A DNA stretch of 64,000 bases. It comes from Mangrovihabitans endophyticus (GTDB lineage: Bacteria > Actinomycetota > Actinomycetes > Mycobacteriales > Micromonosporaceae). Of this stretch, positions 16,754 to 26,100 are shown piece after piece. Within the stretch, counting starts at the first letter, position 1. Every line of letters begins with the position of its first letter. Below the pieces are notes generated by a model, which did no database searches, was not told the DNA's origin, and saw only the letters and a list, made by a program, of their open reading frames with translations. The stretch lies in contig NZ_BMMX01000005.1 in assembly GCF_014646155.1 (NCBI RefSeq), positions 124,001 to 188,000 on the forward strand, read 5' to 3'. Made by a program: the position numbers and the translations under genes.

Positions 16754-17227
16754 GTGACGTTCAACCACCCCATCGACGATCGGTATTTCGAGGATTACCA
16801 GGTCGGCGACGTGCACGATTTCGGCATTGCCGAGGTGACCGAGGAACGCATCGTCTCCTTCGCTCAGGAATTCGACCCGCAACCATTTCACGTCGACCCC
16901 GGCGCCGCGGCCGACGGTCCTTTCGGAGGCATTGTCGCGAGTGGCTGGCACACCTGCGGCCTGATGATGCGTATGTACGCCGATCACTACCTGTCCCGGG
17001 TGGCGAGCCTGGGCGGCCCCGGAATCGATGAGCTGCGCTGGCTCGCTCCGGTCCGTCCCGGCGACAAGCTCTCCGTGCGAGCCACGGTGGAACAGGCCCG
17101 GCCCTCCCGGTCCAAACCCGACCGCGGCTTGGTGCACACGCGCGTCGAGGTTCTCAACCAGCACGGCGACGTCGTCATGCGCGCCGTCATCCTCAACTTC
17201 CTGCGTATACGTCACGCCGCCGGTTGA
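16754..17227 (+). CDS. MaoC-like hot-dog dehydratase
   Basis: 157 aa from the GTG at 16754, preceded by AAAGGAG. It has a MaoC/hot-dog fold: YFEDYQVGDVHDFG, then the hydratase region EFDPQPFHVDP (Asp/His), GGIVASGWHTCGLMMRM and LRWLAPVRPGDKL. (R)-specific enoyl hydratases of this type interconvert 3-hydroxyacyl and 2-enoyl thioesters, so it would act between the SDR ketoreductase and the enoylreductase. A 75-base A/T-rich gap separates it from the ER gene; I see no clear promoter or terminator there. Confidence 0.85.
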   Translation: MTFNHPIDDRYFEDYQVGDVHDFGIAEVTEERIVSFAQEFDPQPFHVDPGAAADGPFGGIVASGWHTCGLMMRMYADHYLSRVASLGGPGIDELRWLAPVRPGDKLSVRATVEQARPSRSKPDRGLVHTRVEVLNQHGDVVMRAVILNFLRIRHAAG

Positions 17228-17252
17228 TCAGCCGGCAGATCGGAGTGCTCTG

Positions 17253-18260
17253 GTGGGAATTGGCGTCCTCGGTATCGGCAGCTACCTGCCGTCCCGCGTG
17301 GTCAGCAACGACGAGATAGCCGGACACACCAGCGTCTCCCCGGAGTGGATCGTCGACCGCACCGGGATACGGGAACGCAGGTACGGCGAACCCCACCAGA
17401 GCACCTCCGACCTTGCCGTGGCCGCATCCCGGGAGAGCCTACGGGCCGTAGCAGGCGATCCCGCCGTCATCGTGGTCGCCACCTCCACCCCGGACCAGCC
17501 GCAGCCGGCGACCGCGGCCGTCCTGCAGGCCAAGCTGGGTCTCAGCGGAATCCCGGCGTTCGACATCAACGCCGTGTGCTCAGGCTTCCTCTACGCTCTC
17601 AGCGTCGGCGACGCCCTGTTGCGGACCTCGATGGCCGGCCAGATCGCCCTCGTCGTCGGCGCCGACAAATACTCCACCATCATCGATCCAACCGAGCGGC
17701 GTACGGCCAGTCTGTTCGGCGACGGCGCGGGAGCCGTCGTCCTGGGGTCCGTCCCCGACGGTTACGGCATCGTCGGCAGCCGTCTGGTTACCGACGGCGA
17801 ATACGCCCACCTCATTGAGGTCGTGGCCGGCGGCACCCGACGACCGCTCGACGACCGTGCCCGGGCAGACGGGGACCATTACTTCAGGATGAACGGGTTC
17901 GCGGTGCGCGAATACGCGATGCAGGTCCTGCCCGATATCGTCGAACCGTTGCTCAAGGAGAACGGCATCACCGTGGCCGACCTCGAACGCGTGGTCTTCC
18001 ACCAGGCCAATGATCGCATGATCGAAGGCTGCGCCGCCCGGCTCGCCATTCCCATGGATAAGGTTCCGCTGTCCTCAACTCATTTCGGCAATACCGCGTC
18101 CGCCTCCATTCCGATCACCCTCGCGGAGACGGCCGAAAACCGCCCGCTCCGGCGAGGCGATTGGGTTCTACTGGTGAGCGTCGGAGGCGGGATGACCGCC
18201 GGCGCGGTGCTTATGCGCTGGTTCGACAATGAGGCCGTGGCCGAGCCGGTGGGGGAGTAG
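17253..18260 (+). CDS. Beta-ketoacyl-ACP synthase III (KAS III)
   Basis: 335 aa from GTG 17253 (GIGVLGIGSYLPSRVV). The full catalytic triad of FabH is present: Cys109 in NAVCSGFLYAL, His250 in VVFHQANDRMIE and Asn280 in HFGNTASASIP. The C-terminal LLVSVGGGMTAGAVLMRW is also typical. KAS III condenses an acyl-CoA with malonyl-ACP. It is the only condensing enzyme in the cassette, so one extension round is the simplest reading unless host KS enzymes take part. It may be a second copy beside a housekeeping fabH elsewhere. Confidence 0.9.
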   Translation: MGIGVLGIGSYLPSRVVSNDEIAGHTSVSPEWIVDRTGIRERRYGEPHQSTSDLAVAASRESLRAVAGDPAVIVVATSTPDQPQPATAAVLQAKLGLSGIPAFDINAVCSGFLYALSVGDALLRTSMAGQIALVVGADKYSTIIDPTERRTASLFGDGAGAVVLGSVPDGYGIVGSRLVTDGEYAHLIEVVAGGTRRPLDDRARADGDHYFRMNGFAVREYAMQVLPDIVEPLLKENGITVADLERVVFHQANDRMIEGCAARLAIPMDKVPLSSTHFGNTASASIPITLAETAENRPLRRGDWVLLVSVGGGMTAGAVLMRWFDNEAVAEPVGE

Positions 18261-18264
18261 CGCC

Positions 18265-19563
18265 GTGACCGCCAATGTCGACCTCGCGGTCAAGGTGATG
18301 CTCGCCCTCGTGGTGATCGTCGTCGCCACCACCGTCTGCGGGCGCCTGGCCCGGCGCGTGGGCCAACCCCGGGTCGTCGGCGAGATGGTCGCCGGCGTCC
18401 TGCTCGGGCCGTCGCTGCTCGGCGCGTTCGCACCCGGCGTGCAGACCTATCTGTTCGCGCCATCGGTCAAGAGCGTGCTCTACGTGCTCAGCACGATCGG
18501 CCTGACGTTTTACATGTTCCTGGTCGGTGTGGCCCTCGACCACGGGTTCTTCACGCGTGGCGCGATGCGCCGCGCGGGCCTGCTGGCCACGTCCGGGATA
18601 GTGCCGACGCTGCTGCTCGGCGGGGCGGTCGCGGCCCTGGTGTACGACCGCCTGGCCGTTCCCGGGACCGGCCGCTGGCTGTTCCTGCTGTTCGTGGGCG
18701 GTGCCCTGTCGATCACCGCATTCCCGATGCTGGCCCGGATCCTGCAGGAGCGCGGCATCGAGAACACCTCGCTAGGCCTGCTGACGTTGGTGGCCGCGTC
18801 CATCGATGACGCTGCGGCGTGGATCCTGCTCGCACTGATCGGGGCGTTCGCGACCGGCGCGGGCTCCGGGCACGCGCTGCTCACGATGGCGGGCACGGTC
18901 GTGTTCGCGGTTCTCATGCTGACAGTGGGGCGGCGGTTGCTGCGGGTGCTGGGTGACCGGGCCGACCGGGAGGGGGCGGTCGGGCGGGACGGCATCGCGC
19001 TGGTCATCGGGCTGGTGACCGCGGCGGGCTGCTTCACCGACGCGATCGGCATCTATTCGGTGTTCGGCGGGTTCATCGCGGGGCTGGCGATTCCGCAGTC
19101 GCCGGTGCTGCGGCGGGTGCTGACCGAGAAGCTGATGGACTTCAACGCGATCCTGCTGCTGCCGGTGTTCTTCGCCTACTCGGGGCTGAACACCAAGCTG
19201 GGCGGGATCGGCCACTGGGCGCTGGTGCCACCGCTGGTCCTGATCCTTCTCGCGGGCACCGGGGGCAAGTACCTCGGCTGTGCCCTGACCGCCCGCGTCC
19301 AGGGGCTGTCCTGGCGGTACGCGTCGGCGGCGGGCGGGCTCATGAACGCCCGCGGCCTGATGATCCTGATCTTCATCAACGTCGGGCTCGGCTACGGGAT
19401 CGTCTCCGAGGAACTGTTCTCGATGCTGGTGATCGTCGCGATCGTGACCACGGCCGCCGCCATGCCGATCTACCGGATGTCGATCTCCCCGGCGATCGAG
19501 GAGGCGGAACGGGCGATCGCCGCGGCCGGATCGGTGCCAGACGCGACCGTTTCCACGCGTTGA
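18265..19563 (+). CDS. Cation/proton antiporter (CPA2 type)
   Basis: About 432 aa from GTG 18265, four bases after the KAS III stop. It has about 12 hydrophobic helices with VGEMVAGVLLGPSLLG, FYMFLVGVALD, SITAFPMLARIL, ASIDDAAAWILLAL (conserved Asp pair) and NARGLMILIFINVGL. It exchanges Na+ or K+ for H+ across the membrane. Its tight link to the biosynthetic genes suggests export, pH/ion protection or self-resistance linked to the product. That is inference, as such genes accompany some acyl and polyketide clusters without a proven role. Confidence 0.85.
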   Translation: MTANVDLAVKVMLALVVIVVATTVCGRLARRVGQPRVVGEMVAGVLLGPSLLGAFAPGVQTYLFAPSVKSVLYVLSTIGLTFYMFLVGVALDHGFFTRGAMRRAGLLATSGIVPTLLLGGAVAALVYDRLAVPGTGRWLFLLFVGGALSITAFPMLARILQERGIENTSLGLLTLVAASIDDAAAWILLALIGAFATGAGSGHALLTMAGTVVFAVLMLTVGRRLLRVLGDRADREGAVGRDGIALVIGLVTAAGCFTDAIGIYSVFGGFIAGLAIPQSPVLRRVLTEKLMDFNAILLLPVFFAYSGLNTKLGGIGHWALVPPLVLILLAGTGGKYLGCALTARVQGLSWRYASAAGGLMNARGLMILIFINVGLGYGIVSEELFSMLVIVAIVTTAAAMPIYRMSISPAIEEAERAIAAAGSVPDATVSTR

Positions 19564-19646
19564 ACATCTTATGACCGATTCCGTGGTGTTCCATTTGACA
19601 CCGGCGCGGGCACCAGCTTCCACCTCCCCGCCCCTGGTGAGAAGGC

Positions 19647-19689
19647 GGCCGTGGCCCGCCGCATCCCCCGCATGGCGGCGGCCACGGCC
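19647..19689 (+). terminator. Imperfect hairpin after the acyl cassette
   Basis: GGCCGTGGCCCGCCG (19647-19661) pairs with CGGCGGCCACGGCC (19676-19689) with one bulged C and a 14-base loop. It sits about 85 bases after the antiporter stop and marks the right edge of the cassette. The remaining spacer up to aceB has a possible -10, TACGGT, near 19731. Confidence 0.45.
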
Positions 19690-19766
19690 GTCTGACGTCC
19701 CGTGCGCGCGCGCCGGATCGCGCCGGTCGATACGGTGAGGGCAGTGCCCGCGTGGAGGGAGCCGCC

Positions 19767-21314
19767 GTGACCGAGATCCTGTCCGAGCAAGCCGTCGCCT
19801 TCGTCACCGACCTGAACCGCCGGTTCCGGCCGCGACGCAATGAGTTGCTCGCGCAGCGTGCCGCCCGGCGTGCCGAGATCGCCGCCGGTGCGTCGCTGGG
19901 CTTCCGGCCGGAGACCGCACACATCCGCGACGGGGACTGGACGGTGCCGCCCGCGCCCGCCGACCTGACCGACCGCCGGGTCGAGATCACCGGTCCCACC
20001 GAGCGGAAGATGACCATCAACGCGCTGAACTCCGGCGCCAAGGTGTGGCTGGCCGACCTGGAGGACGCGAACACCCCGCACTGGGCGAACGTGGTGGACG
20101 GGCAGCAGAACCTGCACGACGCGATCCGGCGTACGGTGCGCCTGGAAACCCCGGCCAAGACGTACGAGCTGGGCGGCGGCCCCTATCCGACGATCGTGAT
20201 GCGGCCCCGCGGCTGGCACCTGGACGAGCGGCACCTGCCGGTGGACGGCGAACCGGCCGTCGGCGCGCTCGTCGACTTCGGACTGTATTTCTTCCACAAC
20301 GCCGCCGAGTTGCTGGCCCGCGGCAGCGGCCCGTACTTCTACCTGCCGAAGATGGAGTCGTACCGGGAAGCGGAGTTGTGGAACGACGTCTTCACGTACG
20401 CGCAGGAGACGCTGGGCATCCCGGTCGGCACGATCCGGGCCACCGTGCTCATCGAGACCATCCCGGCCGCGTTCGAGATGGACGAGATCCTGTACGCGCT
20501 GCGCCCGCACATGTCCGGGCTGAACGCCGGGCGGTGGGACTACCTGTTCAGCATCATCAAGTACTTCCGCGACAACCCGGGCATGGTGCTGCCCGACCGT
20601 GCCGCGGTGACGATGACCGCGCCGTTCATGCGGGCCTACACCGAACTGCTGGTGTCCACCTGCCACCGCCGCGGCGCCTTCGCCATGGGCGGCATGGCCG
20701 CGTTCATCCCTAGCCGACGGGATCCGCAGGTCAACGAGGTGGCGCTGGCCAAGGTGCGGGAGGACAAGGAACGCGAGGCCGGCGACGGCTTCGACGGCTC
20801 CTGGGTGGCTCACCCCGACCTGGTGCCGGTCTGCCGGGAGATCTTCGACCGGGTGCTCGGTGAGCGGCCCAACCAGGTGGACGTGACCCGCGACGAGGTG
20901 TCGGTCACCGCCGAGCAGTTGCTGGACGTGGCGGCCACCGGCGGCGCGGTCACCGAGGCCGGGCTGCGGTCCAACGTCTCGGTGGGACTGCAGTACCTGG
21001 AGGCGTGGCTGCGCGGCAACGGCGCGGTGGCCATCTTCAACCTGATGGAGGACGCGGCCACCGCGGAGATCTCCCGTTCCCAGGTGTGGCAGTGGCTGCA
21101 CAACGACGTGCGCCTGGACGACGGCACGCCGATCACCGCCGACCTGGTGACCCGCATCGAGGACGAGGAACTGGCCAAGATCCGGGAGACCGCCGGCGAG
21201 CAGGCCTGGGCGGAGGCGCGGTTCGACGACGCACGCAAACTCTTCGAGCGGGTGGCGCTCGCCGACGACTTTGCCGACTTCCTCACCACGGCCGCGTACG
21301 ACGCGATCGACTGA
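19767..21314 (+). CDS. aceB: Malate synthase A
   Basis: 515 aa from GTG 19767, preceded by GGAGGGAG. It is the short (A/non-G) form of malate synthase, which condenses glyoxylate with acetyl-CoA. It shows [67 protein letters not shown] and [10 protein letters not shown]. It is followed without a gap by a citrate-lyase-like gene and then allantoinase and allantoicase. Its job here is likely the assimilation of glyoxylate from ureide breakdown; isocitrate lyase is not in the window. Confidence 0.95.
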   Translation: MTEILSEQAVAFVTDLNRRFRPRRNELLAQRAARRAEIAAGASLGFRPETAHIRDGDWTVPPAPADLTDRRVEITGPTERKMTINALNSGAKVWLADLEDANTPHWANVVDGQQNLHDAIRRTVRLETPAKTYELGGGPYPTIVMRPRGWHLDERHLPVDGEPAVGALVDFGLYFFHNAAELLARGSGPYFYLPKMESYREAELWNDVFTYAQETLGIPVGTIRATVLIETIPAAFEMDEILYALRPHMSGLNAGRWDYLFSIIKYFRDNPGMVLPDRAAVTMTAPFMRAYTELLVSTCHRRGAFAMGGMAAFIPSRRDPQVNEVALAKVREDKEREAGDGFDGSWVAHPDLVPVCREIFDRVLGERPNQVDVTRDEVSVTAEQLLDVAATGGAVTEAGLRSNVSVGLQYLEAWLRGNGAVAIFNLMEDAATAEISRSQVWQWLHNDVRLDDGTPITADLVTRIEDEELAKIRETAGEQAWAEARFDDARKLFERVALADDFADFLTTAAYDAID

Positions 21315-22471
21315 TGCGTCTCACCCCGGACGACTACGACCGGCTGGACGGCCTGCTGGCCGGGCACGACGCGTTCCTGGCCGCCCGGTACCCGGGCGAA
21401 CGCCCCGGCCGGCAGCCGGTGCACACCGTCTATGTGCCGGCGGACCGGATCGGTGGCTTTCGCGCGTACGGGGAGGAGGCGCTGGCGGCGATGGACGCCC
21501 GGCCGTGGCCGTTCGGGCATGAGCAGCGGGTGCGCGACAAGCTGGCCCGCGAGCCGATCGAGGATCTGCGCATCGACCTGGAGGACGGGTACGGCGTGCG
21601 TGACGACGCCGAGGAGGACCGTGCGGTCCGGGCCGCCGCGGCCACGCTCGCCGAGGGACCGCGCCCGCCGTTCGCCGGGCTGCGGATCAAGTCGCTGGAG
21701 CGGGCCACCCGCCGCCGTGCGCTGCGCACCCTGGACCTGTTCCTGTCGGCCTACCAGGACCCCTTCCTGATCACCCTGCCCAAGGTCAGCGGCGCCGACC
21801 AGGTCACCGCGATGGTCACGCTGTGCGAGCGGCTGGAGAGCGGGTACGGGCTGGCGGCCGGCACGCTGCGCTTCGAGATCCAGGTGGAGCTGCCCGCGGC
21901 GGTGCTCGGCGCGGACGGCGCGGCCACCCCGGCCCGGCTGATCACCGCCGCGCAGGGACGATGCGCCGGCCTGCATTACGGCACCTACGACTACAGCGCC
22001 GCGGCCGGCATCGCGGCGGCGTACCAGTCGATGGAGCACCCGGTGGCCGACTACGCCAAGGCGGTGATGCAGGCCGCCGCGGCGCAGACCGGCGTGCGGC
22101 TGTCCGACGGCTCCACCAACGTGCTGCCGGTCGGCGACGACGAGCAGGTCGCCGGCGCCTGGCGGCTGCACCACCGGCTGGTCCGCCGCTCCCTGGAACG
22201 CGGCTTCTACCAGGGCTGGGATCTGCACCCGGCGCAGTTGCCGACCCGGTACGCCGCGACGTACGGGTTCTTCACCGACGGTTGCCCGGCGGCGCTCACC
22301 CGGCTGCGGGCCTACCTGGACCGGAGTTCCGGCGGGGTGCTGGACGAGCCGGCGACCGCCCGCGCCCTGGCCGGATTCCTGCTGCGCGGCCTGGACTGCG
22401 GCGCGCTGGACGCGGCGGACCTGGCCGGGGCGGGCTTCCCCCGGGACACGTTGGTGTCGCTGACGCTCTGA
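21314..22471 (+). CDS. HpcH/HpaI aldolase/citrate lyase-like protein (DUF6986)
   Basis: 385 aa. Its ATG at 21314 shares one base with the aceB stop. The C-C lyase barrel of the citE/HpaI type shows [48 protein letters not shown] and [15 protein letters not shown]. Homologues of this type commonly neighbour malate synthase and ureide genes in actinomycetes. The exact substrate is not known to me; a glyoxylate- or malyl-CoA-related reaction is a guess. It clearly shares an operon with aceB. Confidence 0.8.
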   Translation: MRLTPDDYDRLDGLLAGHDAFLAARYPGERPGRQPVHTVYVPADRIGGFRAYGEEALAAMDARPWPFGHEQRVRDKLAREPIEDLRIDLEDGYGVRDDAEEDRAVRAAAATLAEGPRPPFAGLRIKSLERATRRRALRTLDLFLSAYQDPFLITLPKVSGADQVTAMVTLCERLESGYGLAAGTLRFEIQVELPAAVLGADGAATPARLITAAQGRCAGLHYGTYDYSAAAGIAAAYQSMEHPVADYAKAVMQAAAAQTGVRLSDGSTNVLPVGDDEQVAGAWRLHHRLVRRSLERGFYQGWDLHPAQLPTRYAATYGFFTDGCPAALTRLRAYLDRSSGGVLDEPATARALAGFLLRGLDCGALDAADLAGAGFPRDTLVSLTL

Positions 22472-22531
22472 CGCCCCCTCGGCCGTGGCACCGGCGGGCG
22501 GCGACGTAGCCGGACGGCAACCCGCGCCGGA

Positions 22532-22537
22532 TAGGCT
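22532..22537 (+). promoter_or_regulatory. -10 element for leaderless allB transcript
   Basis: TAGGCT ends seven bases before the ATG of allantoinase (22545), the classic actinobacterial leaderless arrangement. No ribosome binding site precedes the ATG. Allantoinase and allantoicase therefore probably have their own promoter inside the ureide block. Confidence 0.55.
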
Positions 22538-22544
22538 CGCCGTC

Positions 22545-23867
22545 ATGGTGGATCTCGTGGTGCGGTCCCGTCGCGCCGTCACCCCGGACGGGGAGCAGCC
22601 CGCGGCGGTCTCGGTGCGGGGCGAGGTGATCGTCGCGGTGGACGCCTACGACGCCCCGGTGAACGCCGCCGAGGACGTCGACCTGGGCGACGTGGCCCTG
22701 CTGCCCGGCCTGGTCGACACACACGTGCACGTCAACGAGCCGGGCCGCACCCAGTGGGAGGGCTTCGCCACCGCCACCCGCGCCGCCGCGGCCGGTGGCG
22801 TCACCGCCATCATCGACATGCCGCTGAACAGCCTGCCGCCCACCACCAGCGCGGAGGCGCTGCGGATCAAGCAGCACGCCGCGGCCGGGCAGTGCCACGT
22901 CGACGTGGGTTTCTGGGGCGGGGCCGTGCCCGGCAACGCCGCCGACCTGTCCGCCCTGCACCACGCCGGGGTGTTCGGCTTCAAGGCGTTCCTGGCCGAC
23001 TCGGGCGTGCCGGAGTTCCCGCCGGTCGACGCCGAGCAACTGGCCGGCGCGCTGGCCGCGGTCGAGGCGCTGTTCGTGGTGCACGCCGAGGACCCGTACC
23101 ACCTGCACGAGGCGGCGCACTCCCCGGCGTACGCGGATTTCCTCGCCTCCCGCCCGGCGGACGCCGAGCACGCCGCGGTGGCCACCGCGATCGGCGCGGC
23201 ACGCTCGGCCGGGGCGCGGGTGCACATCCTGCACCTGTCCGCGGCGAGCGCGCTGCCGCTGATCGCCGCGGCGCGCGCGGACGGGTTGCGCATCACCGCG
23301 GAGACCTGCCCGCACTACCTCACCCTGGACGCGGAGCAGATCCCGTCCGGGGCCACCGAATTCAAGTGCTGCCCGCCGATCCGCGACGCGGCCAACGCCG
23401 ACCGGCTGTGGGCGGCCCTGGCCGACGGGCTGATCACCTGCGTGGTCAGCGACCACTCGCCGTGCACGCCGGAGCTCAAACGTGCCGACACCGGGGACTT
23501 CGCGGCGGCCTGGGGCGGGATCGCGTCGGTGCAGTTGGGCCTGCCGGTGATCTGGAGCGCGGCGCGGGCTCGCGGCCACACCCTGGCCGACGTGGTGACC
23601 TGGATGGCCCGCCGGCCCGCCGACCTGGTCGGGCTGACCGGCAAGGGACGCCTCGCGGTGGGCGCGGACGCGGACCTGGTGGCCTTCGCCCCGGACGCCC
23701 GGTTCGTCGTCGACCCGGGCCGGTTGCACCATCGGCACCCGGTCACCCCGTACGCCGGGCGGGAACTCGCCGGGGTGGTGCGTACGACCTGGCTGCGCGG
23801 CCGGACGGTGACCGGTGACCGGCCCGGCGGGGTGTTCCTGAGCCGGGACGGCGCGGCACCGTCGTGA
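22545..23867 (+). CDS. allB: Allantoinase
   Basis: 440 aa. It hydrolyses allantoin to allantoate. It is a dinuclear amidohydrolase of the dihydroorotase group: [23 protein letters not shown] (metal His pair), [11 protein letters not shown] (bridging-Lys position), [28 protein letters not shown] and [13 protein letters not shown] (Asp). The gene lies between the malate synthase block and allantoicase and overlaps allantoicase if the upstream GTG 23864 is used. Confidence 0.94.
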   Translation: MVDLVVRSRRAVTPDGEQPAAVSVRGEVIVAVDAYDAPVNAAEDVDLGDVALLPGLVDTHVHVNEPGRTQWEGFATATRAAAAGGVTAIIDMPLNSLPPTTSAEALRIKQHAAAGQCHVDVGFWGGAVPGNAADLSALHHAGVFGFKAFLADSGVPEFPPVDAEQLAGALAAVEALFVVHAEDPYHLHEAAHSPAYADFLASRPADAEHAAVATAIGAARSAGARVHILHLSAASALPLIAAARADGLRITAETCPHYLTLDAEQIPSGATEFKCCPPIRDAANADRLWAALADGLITCVVSDHSPCTPELKRADTGDFAAAWGGIASVQLGLPVIWSAARARGHTLADVVTWMARRPADLVGLTGKGRLAVGADADLVAFAPDARFVVDPGRLHHRHPVTPYAGRELAGVVRTTWLRGRTVTGDRPGGVFLSRDGAAPS

Positions 23868-23908
23868 CGGTCCACCCGCACCACACGGCCACGGCGAGAG
23901 GAACCCCG

Positions 23909-24931
23909 ATGGAGGAATTCACCAGCCTGCCCGACCTGGCGTCGCGCACCTTCGGTGGCGGCATCGTGCACGCCAACGACGAGTTCTTCGCCGCCGCCGA
24001 CCACCTGCTCGCGCCGGACCCGCCGGTGTTCAGCCCGCGCACCTTCGACCACCGCGGTCAGGTGTACGACGGCTGGGAGACCCGCCGCCGCCGCGGCGAG
24101 CCCGGCCACGACCACGTGATCGTCCGGCTGGGCGCGCCCGGCGTGATCCGCGGGGTGGACGTCGACACCTCGTTCTTCACCGGCAACTACCCGCCGCACG
24201 CGGCGGTGGACGGTCTGGTGGTCACCGGGTACCCGGACGCCGCGGCGCTGCGTGCGGCGACGTGGACGCCGCTGGTGCCCCGGTCACCGCTGTCCGGTGA
24301 CAGTCGCAACCTGTTCACTGTGGACAGTCCGCACCGGTTCACCCACGTACGGCTGAGCATCTTCCCGGACGGCGGCGTCGCCCGCCTGCGGGTGCACGGT
24401 GAGGTGGTGCCCGACCCGGACCTGCTGCCCGCGGTGTTCGACGTGGCCGCGGCCGAGCACGGCGCCCGGATCACCGGATGCAGCGACATGTTCTACGGGC
24501 ATCCGCAGAACATGCTGATGCCCGGACTGGCGGGGTGCATGGGTGACGGCTGGGAGACGTCGCGGCGCCGCGACGACGGCAACGACTGGGTGCTGGTGAA
24601 GCTGGCCGCGCCGGCCGTGATCGACCTGGCCGACCTGGACACCCGGCACTTCAAGGGCAACGCCCCCGGACGCGCCGGTCTGCGGGGCGTGGACGCGCGC
24701 ACCGGCTCGCCGGACGACCCCGCCGGCTGGGTCACCCTGCTGCCGCCCACCCCGCTCACCGCGGACACGCCGCATCGGTTCCCGCTCGCGTCCACGCCGG
24801 CCGTCACGCACGTACGGCTGGACATCTACCCGGACGGCGGGATGGCCCGGCTGCGGCTGCACGGCCGCCCCGACGAGGCCGGCGCGGCGGCGCTGCGCGC
24901 CCGCTTCGCGGAGGTATCCCGGCCGGGCTGA
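23909..24931 (+). CDS. alc: Allantoicase
   Basis: 340 aa from ATG 23909, preceded by GAGAGG; an in-frame GTG at 23864 would add 15 residues. It hydrolyses allantoate to ureidoglycolate and urea. It consists of two tandem homologous beta-jelly-roll repeats (DGWETRRRRGEPGHDHVIVR and DGWETSRRRDDGNDWVLVK; also FPDGGVARLRVHG and YPDGGMARLRLHG), the hallmark of the family. No ureidoglycolate lyase or urease gene is in the window, so the last step must be encoded elsewhere or be spontaneous. Confidence 0.94.
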   Translation: MEEFTSLPDLASRTFGGGIVHANDEFFAAADHLLAPDPPVFSPRTFDHRGQVYDGWETRRRRGEPGHDHVIVRLGAPGVIRGVDVDTSFFTGNYPPHAAVDGLVVTGYPDAAALRAATWTPLVPRSPLSGDSRNLFTVDSPHRFTHVRLSIFPDGGVARLRVHGEVVPDPDLLPAVFDVAAAEHGARITGCSDMFYGHPQNMLMPGLAGCMGDGWETSRRRDDGNDWVLVKLAAPAVIDLADLDTRHFKGNAPGRAGLRGVDARTGSPDDPAGWVTLLPPTPLTADTPHRFPLASTPAVTHVRLDIYPDGGMARLRLHGRPDEAGAAALRARFAEVSRPG

Positions 24932-24952
24932 CCGCGACCTACCGTGGAGGGC

Positions 24953-26029
24953 ATGACTGATCTGCGCGCACGCTACGTCGAGCAGATCCGCCCGGACGGC
25001 GCTCCGCTGACCGGCGCGCTGGCCGACGCGTTCGCTGCCGTGCCGCGGGAGGTCTTCGTCCCCGACGGTTTCCGGCGCCGCGACGGCGGCTGGGCGGTCC
25101 CCGGCGACGCCGACTTCCTGGACCTGGTCTATCGCGATGACGTGCTGGTCACCAAGGTGGACGGCCGGGTGCCGATCAGCTCCTCCAGCCAGCCGTCGCT
25201 GATGGCGGCGATGTTGCAGGCACTGGACGTGCGCCCGGGTGTGCGGATCCTGGAGATCGGTGCCGGCACCGGATACAACGCCGCGTTGATGTCCGCCCTC
25301 GGCGCCACCGTGACAAGCGTGGACGTGCAGCCCGACGTGGCCGCGCGGGCGGATGCCGCGGTGCAGGCGGCGGGCTGCTCCGGCGTACGGGTGCAGACCG
25401 GTGACGGCTACCGGGGGGCTCCGGGGCAGTTCGACCGGGTGATCGTCACCGTCGGCGTGTCCGGGGTGTCCCCGTTCTGGTTCGCGCGGCTGACCGGGGC
25501 CGGCCCGGTGGTCGCGCCGGTGGCGCACGCCGGCACCCATCCGGTGCTGGCCCTGCCCGACATGACCACGGCCTCGGTGGTCTGTGCCGCGGCGTTCATG
25601 AGCGCGGCCGGGCCGCTGATGGCGTCGCACCCGCTCGGCCATCCCGCACCGGCTCCGCCCGGCGCGCTGCGCGGCTTCACCCCGGCCGCGCCCGCACGAT
25701 GGAACCCACCGCTGGACGCGGTGGCCTATCACGACCTCTGGTACGCCGCGGGTGTCTGGCACCGGCGCGCCACTCAGGCCGCGTTGCCCGACTACGGCGA
25801 CGGCGTGCTGGCGCTGCTGGGCCGCGGCGGCGCGGGTGCCGCGGTGCTGACCGACGGTGCGGTCCTCGCCGGTGGCCGGCAGGCGGCGGACCTCACCGCG
25901 GACGCCGTGCAGGTGATGGACCGGTGGGAGACGGCGGGCCGCCCGGCGATGCGTGCGTGGCAGATCGAGCTGGCCCGCGCCGGCTTTCCGAAGGCCCCGA
26001 TCTGGGTGCCCACGCGCTGGCGGCTGTAG
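24953..26029 (+). CDS. Protein-L-isoaspartate O-methyltransferase-like enzyme
   Basis: 358 aa from ATG 24953. The N-terminal 220 residues follow the PCMT fold: PREVFVPDGF, ISSSSQPSLMAAMLQALD, the SAM site LEIGAGTGYNAALMSALG and TGDGYRGAPGQFDRVIVTVG. The extra C-terminal 120 residues are typical of the larger actinobacterial PCMT-like proteins whose substrate is unknown, some of which modify peptides. A TACCGT lies seven bases before the ATG along with GGAGG, so initiation could be leaderless or led. Confidence 0.8.
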   Translation: MTDLRARYVEQIRPDGAPLTGALADAFAAVPREVFVPDGFRRRDGGWAVPGDADFLDLVYRDDVLVTKVDGRVPISSSSQPSLMAAMLQALDVRPGVRILEIGAGTGYNAALMSALGATVTSVDVQPDVAARADAAVQAAGCSGVRVQTGDGYRGAPGQFDRVIVTVGVSGVSPFWFARLTGAGPVVAPVAHAGTHPVLALPDMTTASVVCAAAFMSAAGPLMASHPLGHPAPAPPGALRGFTPAAPARWNPPLDAVAYHDLWYAAGVWHRRATQAALPDYGDGVLALLGRGGAGAAVLTDGAVLAGGRQAADLTADAVQVMDRWETAGRPAMRAWQIELARAGFPKAPIWVPTRWRL

Positions 26030-26086
26030 CCCCGCCCACCGGAGGCTCGTCGCACCGGGTGCCGTCTGGTGCGCCCCGGGCGGGAC

Positions 26087-26092
26087 TAGGCT
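26087..26092 (+). promoter_or_regulatory. -10 element for leaderless DUF6817 transcript
   Basis: TAGGCT is followed by eight bases and then ATG 26101, with no ribosome binding site. This suggests a leaderless mRNA. Confidence 0.5.
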
Positions 26093-26100
26093 CATGTGGC

